DNA of 64,000 bases from Streptomyces sp. D2-8 (GTDB lineage Bacteria; Actinomycetota; Actinomycetes; Streptomycetales; Streptomycetaceae). The stretch lies in assembly GCF_023184515.1 (NCBI RefSeq), contig NZ_JAAHBP010000007.1, positions 248,001 through 312,000 on the forward strand, given 5' to 3'. The first letter of the stretch is position 1. Every line of letters begins with the position of its first letter. Positions 25,903-35,187 of the stretch are shown one piece after another. The notes under the pieces are model-generated. The model had not been told where the DNA came from. It ran no database searches and saw nothing but the letters and a program-made list of their open reading frames with translations. The position numbers and the translations under genes are program-made.

Positions 25903-26130
25903 GTTAATCTCCTGATCAACTGCTTGATTGCGAGTGGTTCGGCTGCACAGCAGCCCGGGGTGTGTTCCTCTTCCACAGATGACGCACCCCTTTTCCGTTC
26001 CCAGGACTCACCAGGATCCGGAAACTCATGAGATTCAGCTCAACGGGATGCCCGGAGCATGAATCAAGAAGTGACTAACGAAAACAAAAGAGCCCCCCGG
26101 CTTTCCCCCTGCCGACAGCCGCCGGCAACG
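25903..26130 (-). promoter_or_regulatory. Upstream region of the bacteriocin operon
   Basis: About 230 bp with no gene. It holds the AGGAG ribosome site, a small GGCTGC-TGT-GCAGCC hairpin about 45 bp before the start, and a relatively AT-rich stretch near 26050-26100 that is unusual for this genome. The promoter should be here. No firm -35/-10 pair can be named. Confidence 0.45.
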
Positions 26131-26350
26131 TGCTCATAAAAACGCAAGCCCGCGATGGGTGTCAAGTTCAAGGAAATGTGCACCCGCCGATTGGCGGGTA
26201 ACGGCCGAGTCTTCTACGACCTCAGGATGAGACCCCCCCCCGACTGGGGGGGTCACCCGCGGCTCTATGGGCTGTCCAGGGCTGACGCAAATTCGAATTT
26301 CCCAGCAAAGTCGGGGTGCCGCATCGGGGTCATCTTGACCATCCGGCGCT

Positions 26351-26626
26351 TCACGACGCCCGCTCGATCCAGGTGCCGGTTCGCAACCGCGTCGGCTCCA
26401 GCCAGCCCCGGTCCAACGCGGCATACAGGGCCCCGTGCCCCCGTCGGTGCTCGACCGCCAGGCAGAGCTCGACCAGGGTCTTCACCGGCCCATCGGCGCA
26501 CAAGATCGCGTCGGTGAGCTCGAAGAGCGCATCGGCACGGCGGTACAGGCAGTCGTAGAAGTCGACCCGAAAGCGGGACAACGCGCTCAATGCCTCGCCT
26601 GCGGGCGCGTCGACGGGGAGACTCAT
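26351..26626 (-). pseudogene. IS701-like transposase, N-terminal fragment
   Basis: The 91-codon frame begins MSLPVDAPAGEALSALSRFR and continues with LFELTDAILCADGPVKTLVE and HGALYAALDRGWLEPTRLR. This is the typical N-terminus of IS701-group transposases in Streptomyces (full length around 400 residues). It ends abruptly and the catalytic DDE part is absent. It marks the upstream edge of the bacteriocin operon. Confidence 0.75.
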
Positions 26627-26639
26627 AGGCAGCGGCCGT

Positions 26640-27485
26640 TCTTTCGTGCTTCGTTACTCGACATCTCGAAGCGTGAAGAACGGCCGCGTCACGTGCCGCC
26701 GGTTCCCGGGGATCTCAGCAGGTCGAGTGACCTGCGAGGTTAAACATCAAGCCTAGAGGGTGTTATTTCCGTTTCTGGTAGATACCTCGTCCAGGCTGGG
26801 TGAGGCCTCCGAGGCGGCTGCGGGTGACGTTCAGGTGGAGAGGGTGGGGCGCCGACCGCCGAGCGGCCGACGGTCGGACACCATCTTCGGCGGTAATCCC
26901 GGTACGACTTCTGTGCTGGCCCCGCGGACCTGACGCGACCGGCCCCGGTCGAGCCCCAGGGCAGCGCTGTAGGGGGTTGAGCGCAGGCCCGGCGATTCCC
27001 TACGACTCGTCGTTCAGGGGCGGCAGCAGCCGATGGTCCTGCGGGGCCGCAGTGGTGGTGTCTCCGCTGCTGACGGTCGCAGCCCGTGGCCTGCTGCGAC
27101 ATCACGCGACGAACCTCCGTAACCGAACAGCGCAGGTACGTGGCGTGAACACGTAACGGGCATCTCCGCTTGATCGTTACGCCGCATCCCCTGCGGGATG
27201 CCGGACGGCCTTCTTCACGTCCATCTCGACGCAGACCCGGTCCGCGCAACGCGGGCGGTCGATCCCGCATCTGGCAGGGAGAACAGCCAGAAACCACCCC
27301 CTGAACGGAGTGAAGGTCGTAGAACCTGAACGACTTCGGCAGGCCGACCCTCAGCCGGGGTCGTAAGACGCACGCGAAGCGCTCGGGACGAGGCGGCACG
27401 ACGACGGCGAGGCGGCCCCGGCGTCACGCGCCCGCGACCCTGCGCGCTGGCGGAATTCGGACCTCGCTCCTCTGTACCCGGCCAT
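26640..27485. other. Gene-poor stretch between IS fragment and lysR
   Basis: About 850 bp with only broken, low-complexity open frames on both strands and no recognisable protein. The sequence GGGTGTTATTTCCGTTTCTGG near 26758 looks like an insertion-sequence terminus but has no visible partner. Most likely IS debris and decayed DNA. Confidence 0.5.
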
Positions 27486-28376
27486 TCACAGACGAGACAT
27501 ACCGAGGCTGCGCACCACCTCCGCGAAGGCGCGAATGAGGTCGTTCTCGGTCTCGCTGCGCCACACCAGGGCGTACGGCAGGGCCGGCATGTCGGGGAGC
27601 GGCAGCCACCGGATGTGGGACATGGCCCAGTACTTGGTGACGTGGGCAGGGAACGTGTGGACGATCTCGCCGGTGCCGACGAGATTGATCAGGGCGTCGG
27701 GAGTGGTGACGGTGTCGACGCGTTCGATGGATCTGCCTTGGGGGGTCTGGAAGGGCAGGTACGCGTCCTCCCAGTAGTCCAGCATCTGGGGGGCCGTGGC
27801 ATGCGGGAAGTCGGCGACCGCCTCCAGCGATACGGAGGATCGTTCCGCCAACTCGTGGTCGCTGGAGACGGCGAGCACGCGCGGGTCGCGGAACAGGATC
27901 GGGCCCACGGTGAGGTCGGGTTCCTCCACGGGCAGCCAGGCGACCAGGACGTCCATCTCCCCGGCGCGGAGCCGGCCGAACGGATCGACGTAGGGGGCTT
28001 GGCGCACCTGAAGCTGCCATTGGGGGTGGCGAGTCCGGAAGACTCGCCAATGGGGGTGCAGATCAGGCAGGTTGAAGGGCATCATGCCGATGCGCAGCGT
28101 GGCGGTGACGCCCTGGGCTGCGAGCCGGGCCCGTTCCAAGCTCGCCAGCAGATTCGCGTACACCGGCTTCAGATCGTCTCGCAGGAGTTGGCCCAGCGGT
28201 GTCAATCGGATGTCGCGACGGCTGGAGCGGTCGAACAGCTCTCCGCCGAGGCGGCGTTCCTGCTGCTTGATCGCCTGACTCACACGCGCCTGACTCACGT
28301 GCAGCCGCGCGGCGGTACGCCCGAAGTGCAGTTCCTCTGTGAGCGTCAGAAAGATCTCGATGTCCCGTACTTCCAC
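27486..28376 (-). CDS. LysR family transcriptional regulator
   Basis: 296 residues. The N-terminal winged helix is IEIFLTLTEELHFGRTAARLHVSQARVSQAIKQQE (residues 6-40), followed by the linker helix and a type 2 periplasmic-binding effector domain to the end. It is divergent from a shortened carboxymuconolactone-decarboxylase-like gene with a symmetric site between them, the standard LysR layout. The effector is unknown. Length and domains are normal. Confidence 0.93.
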   Translation of the reverse strand: MEVRDIEIFLTLTEELHFGRTAARLHVSQARVSQAIKQQERRLGGELFDRSSRRDIRLTPLGQLLRDDLKPVYANLLASLERARLAAQGVTATLRIGMMPFNLPDLHPHWRVFRTRHPQWQLQVRQAPYVDPFGRLRAGEMDVLVAWLPVEEPDLTVGPILFRDPRVLAVSSDHELAERSSVSLEAVADFPHATAPQMLDYWEDAYLPFQTPQGRSIERVDTVTTPDALINLVGTGEIVHTFPAHVTKYWAMSHIRWLPLPDMPALPYALVWRSETENDLIRAFAEVVRSLGMSRL

Positions 28377-28399
28377 GATGCCCCCCGCATCCTCACGTT

Positions 28400-28427
28400 C
28401 CCCGACATAACCCTCCGGTTATCGGGG
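28400..28427. promoter_or_regulatory. Putative LysR binding site
   Basis: Inverted sequence CCCCGA-CA-TAACC, spacer CTCC, GGTTATCGGGG in the divergent region upstream of lysR. It fits the interrupted dyad bound by LysR proteins. Confidence 0.5.
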
Positions 28428-28529
28428 CCATTCCAGATCCGGCGTTGATCACGTCCACCGCCCCGAGGGAGCCTTGAAGCCACCGGAGAGCGACGCGTCG
28501 AACGACGCCTGCTCACAGGAGATTTCACC

Positions 28530-28655
28530 ATGCAGGCACGTATGAAGGACCTGGCTGTCGTGATCCCGGCCGGCAAGGCGCCCTTCTTCACCGACGCCGA
28601 GCGGGCGGCGATGCGTCTGGCGGAAGCGGTCACCCGCCCCGCGGGCACCACCTGA
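28530..28655 (+). pseudogene. Carboxymuconolactone decarboxylase-like protein, internally deleted
   Basis: A 41-codon frame with a good AGGAG site. The start MQARMKDLAVVIPAGK and the end FTDAERAAMRLAEAVTRPAG match the two ends of AhpD/CMD-type proteins, but the middle with the CxxC redox site is missing. Probably a collapsed gene that the divergent LysR once controlled. It could still be translated as a small peptide. Confidence 0.6.
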
Positions 28656-28711
28656 GGGCTGAGCTGGCCGACGGGACACGGACGCGGTCGCCAGCAAGGA
28701 ACGAGGACACG

Positions 28712-29353
28712 ATGAACGACCGGCTCGACATGACCGTGATGTACGCGATGCATCACGCGCTTCGGCGCGACCTCCAGCACGTCGCCCGCATCACCTCGCG
28801 CGCCGATCGCCACCCGGGCGAGGCCCTGCGTGCCGCCGCGGGCTGGGACCTTCTCAAGGTGGCTCTGCACGTCCACCACCGCGCCGAGGACGACGCCCTG
28901 TGGCCGGCCCTGCGCGGCAACCTCATCGGGAGGCCCGACGACCTCGCCCTCCTGGAGGCGATGGAGGCCGAGCACGCGGCCCTCGATCCGCTGGTCGAAG
29001 CGCTCGACAAGGCCCTGGCGGACCCGGGAACGACGCCTAACCTGGTCGGCGACCTCGCGGACTCCCTCGTCACGGGCCTGACCGGGCACCTCGCCCACGA
29101 GGAGGAAGCCGCGCTTCCGCTCGTCCAAGAGGTCGTCACGCCGGAGCAGTGGGCCCACTTCGGCCAGGTCCACGCCCAGCGGATCGGCCCCGACGCGCCC
29201 CGGCTCCTGCCCTGGCTCCTGGACGACGCCGACGAGAGGACGATCACGAAGATGCTGGCCCCCCTGCCCGGGCCGGCACGCCATGCCTACGAGCACCAGT
29301 GGCGGCCGGCCTACACGGCGCTCGCCCCGTGGGCCGGAACCCCTGTGGCCTGA
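28712..29353 (+). CDS. Hemerythrin domain-containing protein
   Basis: Cytosolic four-helix protein of 213 residues. Conserved His and Glu ligands appear as MHHALRRDL (near residue 13), VHHRAEDDALWPALR (near 57), EAEHAALDPLV (near 89) and HLAHEEEAALPLV (near 128), forming a di-iron or metal site. Members bind oxygen, nitric oxide or metals. The ATG start follows GGAACGAGGA-like sequence. It sits between the CMD remnant and a serine hydrolase gene; functional link to them is not shown. Confidence 0.88.
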   Translation: MNDRLDMTVMYAMHHALRRDLQHVARITSRADRHPGEALRAAAGWDLLKVALHVHHRAEDDALWPALRGNLIGRPDDLALLEAMEAEHAALDPLVEALDKALADPGTTPNLVGDLADSLVTGLTGHLAHEEEAALPLVQEVVTPEQWAHFGQVHAQRIGPDAPRLLPWLLDDADERTITKMLAPLPGPARHAYEHQWRPAYTALAPWAGTPVA

Positions 29354-29364
29354 CCCGGCCCTGT

Positions 29365-29540
29365 GGAACATCAGCGCCGCCCAGGCGGTGGACGCGAACT
29401 CGGCGGGTTCTGTCCCTTCCAGCGCTGACTCGCGGATGTTCTCCCGCTCGGTCTCCCTTTGTCTCCGCCATCGCGGCGAAGAACGCGGACAGCAGCTTCC
29501 CGGGGCCGGTGGGGTCGTAGATGCCGGGCAAGGGACCGGC
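29365..29540 (-). pseudogene. Serine recombinase fragment, frameshifted
   Basis: On the minus strand one frame reads GPGKLLSAFFAAMAET and the next frame ETERENIRESALEG, which join to the resolvase/invertase catalytic-domain end (GKL..AFFAAMAETERENIRE..LEG). The gene is broken by a small insertion and lacks both ends. It is a scrap of a mobile element between hemerythrin and hydrolase genes. Confidence 0.6.
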
Positions 29541-29596
29541 GGCGCCACGCCGGGGCGGGTCTTGAAGATCGAACACTGTACGCAAGGAGATTCATC

Positions 29597-30826
29597 ATGA
29601 GACAAAGCAACAGCGGCTTCTCCGAAGCAGGGCTGCGCAGGATGCGTGACGTGCTGGCGCGGTATGTCGAGTCCGGGAAGATTCCGGGGCTGGTCGCGCT
29701 GGTCAGCCGGGGCGAGGAGACGCACGCCGAAGCGCTCGGGACGATGCGCCACGACGGCGGCCCGCCGATGCGCCGGGACACGATCTTCCGGATGGCCTCG
29801 ACGTCCAAGCCGGTCGGGATGTCGGCGGCGATGGTCCTTCTCGACGAGTGCAGGCTGCGGCTGGACGACCTGGTGGATCCGTGGCTGCCCGAACTCACCG
29901 ACCGTCAGGTGCTGAAGCGGATCGACGGCCCGCTGGACGACACCGTGCCAGCGCGGCGGCCCATCACCGTACGGGACGTGCTGACCTCCACGTTCGGGCT
30001 CGGCATGGATATGACGTCGCTGGGAACTCCGATCATGAACGCGGTCTTCGAGCAGGGGCTCACGCCCAATCTGCCGACGCCGATGCCCGAGCCGGACGAG
30101 TGGATGCGCCGCCTCGGCGCGCTGCCGCTGATGCACCAGCCCGGAGAGCGCTGGCAGTACCACATCGCCAGCGATCTCCTCGGCGTGCTCGTCGCCAGAG
30201 TCACCGGCCAGTCGTACGAGACGTTCCTGCGCGAACGCATCTTCGACCCCCTGGGCATGAAGGACACCGGTTTCCACGTGCCCGCCGACAAGATCGACCG
30301 GCTGCCGCCCCTCTACGCCCCCGACCCGCAGAGCGGAGAGTTCCACGTGTGGGACGAGGCCAAGGGCGGCCGCCACAGCCAGCCTCCGGCGTTCCAGGGC
30401 GGCGGCGGCGGACTGAACTCCACCGCCGACGACTACCACGCCTACTTCCGAATGCTGCTCAATGGCGGGATGCACGGGACCGAGCGGATCCTGTCCCGGG
30501 CTGCCGTCAACCTGATGACCACCAACCGCCTCGCGCCCGAGCAGCAAGCCGCCCGACACGCCATGGCCGTCAACAACGTCCATGTGTCCTTCGGTCAAGG
30601 GCAGCACGGCGGCTGGGGCTTCGGGATGGCGGTGCGCACCTACCGCGGCGACTACGCGCCCGTCGGCCAGTTCGGCTGGGACGGCGGAAGCGGTACCTCG
30701 ACCTACGCCGACCCGGAAAACCAGATCACCGGAATCCTGCTCACCCAGGTCGGGACGTCCGTCCCGGACCCGGCGCGGCTCTTCCACGATTTCTGGACCA
30801 CGGTCTACCAGGCGATCGACGACTGA
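29597..30826 (+). CDS. Serine hydrolase, beta-lactamase class C/PBP4* type
   Basis: 409 residues from ATG 29597 with AAGGAG upstream. The catalytic Ser-x-x-Lys is STSKPVG near residue 73 and the second motif Tyr is in YHIASDLLG near residue 190. A late GGWGFGM/GWDGGSGTS segment provides the third active-site strand. It lacks a clear signal peptide, as in esterases EstB-like and D-aminopeptidase-like members. Substrate could be an ester or peptide; beta-lactam hydrolysis is not implied. Confidence 0.88.
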   Translation: MRQSNSGFSEAGLRRMRDVLARYVESGKIPGLVALVSRGEETHAEALGTMRHDGGPPMRRDTIFRMASTSKPVGMSAAMVLLDECRLRLDDLVDPWLPELTDRQVLKRIDGPLDDTVPARRPITVRDVLTSTFGLGMDMTSLGTPIMNAVFEQGLTPNLPTPMPEPDEWMRRLGALPLMHQPGERWQYHIASDLLGVLVARVTGQSYETFLRERIFDPLGMKDTGFHVPADKIDRLPPLYAPDPQSGEFHVWDEAKGGRHSQPPAFQGGGGGLNSTADDYHAYFRMLLNGGMHGTERILSRAAVNLMTTNRLAPEQQAARHAMAVNNVHVSFGQGQHGGWGFGMAVRTYRGDYAPVGQFGWDGGSGTSTYADPENQITGILLTQVGTSVPDPARLFHDFWTTVYQAIDD

Positions 30827-31181
30827 CACCGAGCCGGCGTCCCGGTCCCGGTAGACCCGAGGGTGAGAGATTCCCTTGGGCGACCCCGACCTTCAGCAAG
30901 GACGCGGTAGGCCGGGAAGACGCCAGAGATGCTTTGGAGCTCGCCGAAGCGCTGCTCGACTACACCTGCGTCTTCACCGCCAAGTATGCAGAGTTTCAAA
31001 TGCGTCGATCGACGACCCCAGGCGGCAGCCCCGCTGGCAGCCCTTGAAGATCTCCACCGTCTGATGGGCGTGCATGACATCCCCGGCTGACATCAACGAC
31101 GCCGGACGGGGGCGTACATCAGCGCCCTTGTCCGGCCGTCGCACCAGTCCGCAACAGCACCCGAAGCAGGCTCGGACCGAA
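30827..31181. other. Decayed sequence before att copy 1
   Basis: About 350 bp without an intact gene. A short plus-strand frame contains GREDARDALELAEALLDYTC, resembling the tail of conserved hypothetical proteins, and is followed by stops. A 14-bp motif GCTGACATCAACGA (31086-31099) recurs near three other att copies. Confidence 0.5.
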
Positions 31182-31224
31182 CTCCTAAAGCGGGTGTCGC
31201 AGGTTCGAATCCTGCCGGGGGCAC
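31182..31224 (+). repeat. att copy 1
   Basis: Identical over 43 bp to the tRNA-Arg 3' end, but without the 5' half of a tRNA. It is followed at 31231-31271 by a hairpin (AAGGGCCAG/CTGGCCCTT with an inner AGAGG/CCTCT stem). It bounds the 14-kb bacteriocin segment on the right. Confidence 0.9.
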
Positions 31225-31434
31225 AGCCAGAAGGGCCAGTTCAGAGGCTTGGTCCTCTCGAGCTGGCCCTTTCGCATGATCACGGTCGTGCCACACGGTC
31301 ACGGCCGTTGGCCATGTGCTGCATTCCCGGTGTGTCGAAGAGCCTCAGCGGCCCCGGCAGCCACGGCCGCGTCCATGCCGGCACCAACGGACGCGGCCTC
31401 CGGTACGGCAACCCGCCCTGCCCCCAACACCCGA

Positions 31435-31468
31435 GCGGGGCCGCAGACACAACCGCCTGCGGCCCCGC
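31435..31468 (-). terminator. Terminator of the GH43/sugar importer operon
   Basis: A perfect 11-bp GC-rich stem (31435-31445 with 31458-31468) about 65 bp past the GH43 stop on the minus strand. Confidence 0.75.
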
Positions 31469-31533
31469 CATGGCCGAGGGACCTCGCGCAGGCGTTGGGC
31501 GCGTCACTTCATGGGATCGCCTGTCGGCGTGGG

Positions 31534-32970
31534 TCAGTTCGTCAAGCGGAAGGTGGCGTCGCTGCGGGCCGTCGTGGTGGTGATCGGGTCGAGGCGGAGT
31601 TCGTAGGCGTAGTGGCGGATGTACCGGTCCGGGTGGCTGTACGACTGGAAGGACGACCATGTCGGGTCGGCGAGGCCGGCGACCTGGCGGAAGGTGGCGT
31701 CCGCGGCGAACCGGGTGGTGCCGTCGTTGTAGGCCAGCTGGAAGTCGTAGTTGGAGTGCCGCAGGAAGTGGCCGGGGAAGTTCACCGACTCGAAGGAGAC
31801 GGTGCCCGAGCCCGCCAGGCCGGGCCTCAGCCGGAACTGGGCGTCCGGGCCGGTGACGTTCTGGTCGATGCGCACGTCGAGGTTGGCGTGCCGGACGTAC
31901 CGGTCCTGGAAGTTGAACGACTGGAGCCGCTTGGCCGGGGTGTTGGCCCAGCGTGAGAGCACGCGGCTCTCCTCGGCGGCTGTCAGGTTGAGGATCGCGC
32001 CGTGGCGCTTCTTCGTTCCGCCCAGGTTGTAGCTTCCCGACGCCGGGAGCCGGTAGGTGCCGGCGGCGGAGGGGTTGGTCGTCGTGACCGGCATGTAGCC
32101 GCGTCCGGAGGCGTACTGGTCGAGGTACAGAGTCCACTCGTTGCGGTCCCTGAACTTCATCCACATCGGGCCTTCGACCTGGGAGCCGGTCAGGCCGATG
32201 CCGGAGAGGTTGCCGAGGTTGGTCCACGTACCGAGGATCGAGTTGCTGCCTTCGAGCGTGATCTGGCCGTCGCCGGAGGCCCGTACGTAACGGAAGTCAC
32301 CGACGCCGGACGGCACCTCGACGATCTGGGTGTCGATGATGTTCTGGGTGCCGGGGCGGTCGATGTAGAGCTGCGGGGTGGTGATGGTGCGGAAGTCGGT
32401 GGTGCGGGCGTAGTAGATGCGGTGCTTGAGCACGCCGCCCCGGGTCGCGTTCGTCGCCCAGTACAGGACGTAGTCGTTGGTCTCGGGGTTCCAGATCGCT
32501 TCCGGCGCCCAGGCGTTGCGCCCGTCGGGGATCGCGCCGGCGACGTTGAGCAGCCGCGGCTGCGACCAGGTGACCAGGTCCGTCGACTCCCACACCACGA
32601 GGTTGCGGCTGCCGTTGTTCACGGAGTCGTCCCATGACTGCCCGCAGCCGATGCACAGGTCGGTCGCGATGATCCAGTACTTGTCACCGCCGGGGGCTCT
32701 GACCAGTGCGGGGTCGCGCACCCCTCGGGTTCCCACCGTGGAACGCAGGGTCATCCCGCCGCCGTTGAGGTCACTCCAGTTCAGGCCGTCCGTGCTGTGC
32801 GAGAAGTAGATCTGCTGGCCGGTCGACCCCTCCCCGATGAAGTGCGTCATCAGGTAGCCCGGGTCGGCGGCGGCGGCCCGCTGAGGTGTGGTCAGGGCCT
32901 GGCCTGTGAAAAGGAGGCAGGCGGCGAGCGATATCGCCGACAGCCTGGAGAGAAGCGCGCGCATGTGCAT
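31534..32970 (-). CDS. Secreted GH43-like arabinan-type hydrolase with C-terminal CBM42 (AbfB)
   Basis: Extracellular enzyme of 478 residues. A Sec signal peptide (LSAISLAACLLFTGQALT then AAAAD cleavage region) covers about 1-35. A five-bladed propeller domain runs to about 330, with RDPALVRAPGGDKYWIIATD and NAWAPEAIW supplying acidic catalytic positions typical of GH43. Residues about 345-478 form an AbfB-type trefoil (RYVRHANLDVRI, HFLRHSNYDFQL, RYIRHYAYELRL, three repeats) that binds arabinofuranose side chains. It is last in an operon with a galactofuranose/arabinose-type importer, so it probably releases the sugar that the importer takes up. Confidence 0.88.
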   Translation of the reverse strand: MHMRALLSRLSAISLAACLLFTGQALTTPQRAAAADPGYLMTHFIGEGSTGQQIYFSHSTDGLNWSDLNGGGMTLRSTVGTRGVRDPALVRAPGGDKYWIIATDLCIGCGQSWDDSVNNGSRNLVVWESTDLVTWSQPRLLNVAGAIPDGRNAWAPEAIWNPETNDYVLYWATNATRGGVLKHRIYYARTTDFRTITTPQLYIDRPGTQNIIDTQIVEVPSGVGDFRYVRASGDGQITLEGSNSILGTWTNLGNLSGIGLTGSQVEGPMWMKFRDRNEWTLYLDQYASGRGYMPVTTTNPSAAGTYRLPASGSYNLGGTKKRHGAILNLTAAEESRVLSRWANTPAKRLQSFNFQDRYVRHANLDVRIDQNVTGPDAQFRLRPGLAGSGTVSFESVNFPGHFLRHSNYDFQLAYNDGTTRFAADATFRQVAGLADPTWSSFQSYSHPDRYIRHYAYELRLDPITTTTARSDATFRLTN

Positions 32971-33064
32971 TTCCCCTGTCTTTCTCTGGCTTTCCGTTGC
33001 CTCGTGGTCGCCGCGCCGACGGCGTCGACTTCCTTGCCGCTGTCGCGGCTCTCAGCCGTGCCTG

Positions 33065-34096
33065 TCAGGTCTTCCGGCGTGACGTCATGGTTCGCTGGAT
33101 CAGGATGAAGGCGCACAGCAGCACACCCGTCGCGATCTTCGTCCACCAGGAGCTGAGCGTCCCCTCGAACGTGATGACGCTCTTGATCAGGCCCAGGACC
33201 AGGACACCGAAGAGCGTGCCCAGCACATACCCGGAACCGCCGGTCAGCAGGGTGCCGCCGATGACCACGGCGGCGATGGCGTCGAGTTCCATGCCGACGG
33301 CGTGCAGCGGGTCGCCCGACTGGATGTACAGCATGAACAGCAGACCGGCCAGGGCCGAGCAGAAGCCGCTCACCGTGTACACGGCGATCTTCGTACCGCC
33401 CAGCGGAAGGCCCATGAGCAGGGCCGACTGCTCGTTGCCGCCGATGGCGTACACACGGCGTCCGAAGCGGGTGTAGTGGAGCACGTAGGCGGCGACGGCG
33501 AGGACGACCAGGGCCACGACGGCGCCGATCGACAGGTCCCCCACGCCCAGCGACACCCGCGTCTGGGCCAGGGTGCCCACCGAGGCGTCGTTGACGGAGA
33601 TGGACTCCTTGCTGATGACCAGGCACAGTCCGCGGAAGAGGAAGAGCCCGGCGAGGGTGACGATGAAGGGCTGGATCTCGAAGTTGTGGATGACGTAGCC
33701 CATCAGGAAACCGCCGAAGGCGCCGACGGCCAGTGCGAGGGGGACGACCAGGAGCAGCGGTAGTCCCTGGCGTTCCACCAGCCACGCCGTGAACATGGTG
33801 GTGAAGCCGATCATCGAGCCCACGGACAGGTCGATGCCGCCCGACATGATGACGAAGGTGGCACCGATGGCGGCGACCAGCAGATAGCCGTTGTCGATGA
33901 ACAGGTTGAGGAACACCTGGGGTTCGCCGAAGCCGTAGTTCTGGTACCGGCTGAGGCCACCGAGGTACATGGCGATGAACAGGGCGGCCGTGACGAGGAC
34001 GGGCAGACGCCGGTCGCCGAGCAGGCGTGTGGCACGGGCACGGGAGGCGGTGCTGCCGCGCGGAGCCGCCTTGGGGGTCTGGGTGGTCGTGCTCAT
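33065..34096 (-). CDS. yjfF: Sugar ABC transporter permease (YjfF-like)
   Basis: Inner-membrane permease of 343 residues with about eight to ten helices. GGIDLSVGSMIGFTTMFTAW is the BPD_transp_2 signature near residue 70, with GGTLLTGGSGYVLGT near 285. The start ATG 34096 overlaps the upstream permease stop (ATGA). In the YtfQRT-YjfF system two different permeases form the channel for furanose sugars. The preceding open frame extension is a shadow. Confidence 0.9.
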   Translation of the reverse strand: MSTTTQTPKAAPRGSTASRARATRLLGDRRLPVLVTAALFIAMYLGGLSRYQNYGFGEPQVFLNLFIDNGYLLVAAIGATFVIMSGGIDLSVGSMIGFTTMFTAWLVERQGLPLLLVVPLALAVGAFGGFLMGYVIHNFEIQPFIVTLAGLFLFRGLCLVISKESISVNDASVGTLAQTRVSLGVGDLSIGAVVALVVLAVAAYVLHYTRFGRRVYAIGGNEQSALLMGLPLGGTKIAVYTVSGFCSALAGLLFMLYIQSGDPLHAVGMELDAIAAVVIGGTLLTGGSGYVLGTLFGVLVLGLIKSVITFEGTLSSWWTKIATGVLLCAFILIQRTMTSRRKT

Positions 34097-35187
34097 CGCG
34101 ACACCTCCATCTTCGGGGCGGCGTCGGCCGCCGGAGCGGGCTCCACCGGGGCGGCGTCCCGGCGCGGGCCCTTGGGGCCCTTCGCGCCGAAGACCTTGGC
34201 CCGGAACTTCGGGGACTGCAGCAGGCAGACGACGATGACGACGGCGGCCTTGAAGACCAGGTTGGTCTGGGTCGGCACGCCGATGGTGTAGATCGTGGTG
34301 GTCAGGGTCTGGATGACGAGGGCGCCGACCACCGTGCCGCCGATGGAGAACCGGCCGCCGAGCAGCGAGGTGCCGCCGATCACCACGGCGAGGATGGCGT
34401 CGAGTTCGATCCACAGGCCGGCGTTGTTGCCGTCCGCGGCCGAGGTGTTGGAGCTGATCATCAGGCCCGCGATGCCCGCGCACAGCGCGCAGAACATGTA
34501 GACCATGATCTTGATGCGGGTGGACCTGATGCCGACCAGGCGGCTGGCCTCGGCGTTGCCGCCGACCGATTCGACGAGCAGGCCGAGCGCCGTGCGGCGG
34601 GTCAGCGCCACGGTGACGGCCACCACCGCGGCCACCACGAAGACGGAGAAGGGCAGGGTCAGCCAGTAGCCGCCGCCGATCAGCTTGTACGGCTCGCTGT
34701 TGATGGTGATGATCTGGCCGTCGGTGATCAGCTGGGCGACACCTCGGCCCGCGACCATGATGATGAGGGTCGCGATGATGGGCTGGATCCCCATCCTGGC
34801 CACCAGGAAGCCGTTCCACAGACCGCAGACGACCGCGGCCACCAGCCCGATGCCCATCGCGAGGAACACCGCGGACAAGGTGTTCTGGTCGGCCTGGTCG
34901 CTGATGTACGAACAGGTCAGGGCGCCGGTGATGGCGACCACGGCACCGACGGAGAGATCGATGCCGCCGGTGGCGATGACCAGGGTCATGCCGACCGCGA
35001 CCAGGATCAGCGGTGAGCCGAACAGCACGATGGAGACGAGGCTGCCGTAGAGGTGGCCGTCCGTCATGTTGATCGAGAAGAAGTCGGGCGTGAAGGGGAC
35101 GTTGACGAGCAGCAGGGCGATCAGGACCGCGACCGGCCAGAACAGGTGGTGATGCGTCAGTGCTCGCCAGCGGGAGGTGGTGGTCAC
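34093..35187 (-). CDS. ytfT: Sugar ABC transporter permease (YtfT-like)
   Basis: 364 residues, second permease of the importer. TGGIDLSVGAVVAITGAL lies near residue 68 and GGTSLLGGRFSIGGTVVGALV near 275, both family landmarks. A Pro/Ala/Lys-rich cytosolic tail closes the protein. The GTG start overlaps the ATPase stop by four bases. Works with YtfR, YjfF and YtfQ. Confidence 0.9.
   Translation of the reverse strand: MTTTSRWRALTHHHLFWPVAVLIALLLVNVPFTPDFFSINMTDGHLYGSLVSIVLFGSPLILVAVGMTLVIATGGIDLSVGAVVAITGALTCSYISDQADQNTLSAVFLAMGIGLVAAVVCGLWNGFLVARMGIQPIIATLIIMVAGRGVAQLITDGQIITINSEPYKLIGGGYWLTLPFSVFVVAAVVAVTVALTRRTALGLLVESVGGNAEASRLVGIRSTRIKIMVYMFCALCAGIAGLMISSNTSAADGNNAGLWIELDAILAVVIGGTSLLGGRFSIGGTVVGALVIQTLTTTIYTIGVPTQTNLVFKAAVVIVVCLLQSPKFRAKVFGAKGPKGPRRDAAPVEPAPAADAAPKMEVSR

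Noticed and set aside
28346..30829. 827-codon minus-strand open frame
   Set aside because: It is antisense to hemerythrin and serine hydrolase genes that have clear motifs; long antisense frames are expected at this GC content.
31182..31224. A second tRNA-Arg gene at att copies
   Set aside because: Only the 3' part is present; acceptor 5' strand and D arm are missing at all copies except 16884.
31093..31302. Minus-strand frames reading PPAGFEPATPALG or PGRIRTCD near att copies (31093, 38978, 40166, 63507)
   Set aside because: They are translations of the reverse complement of the tRNA 3' end, a well-known false gene call.
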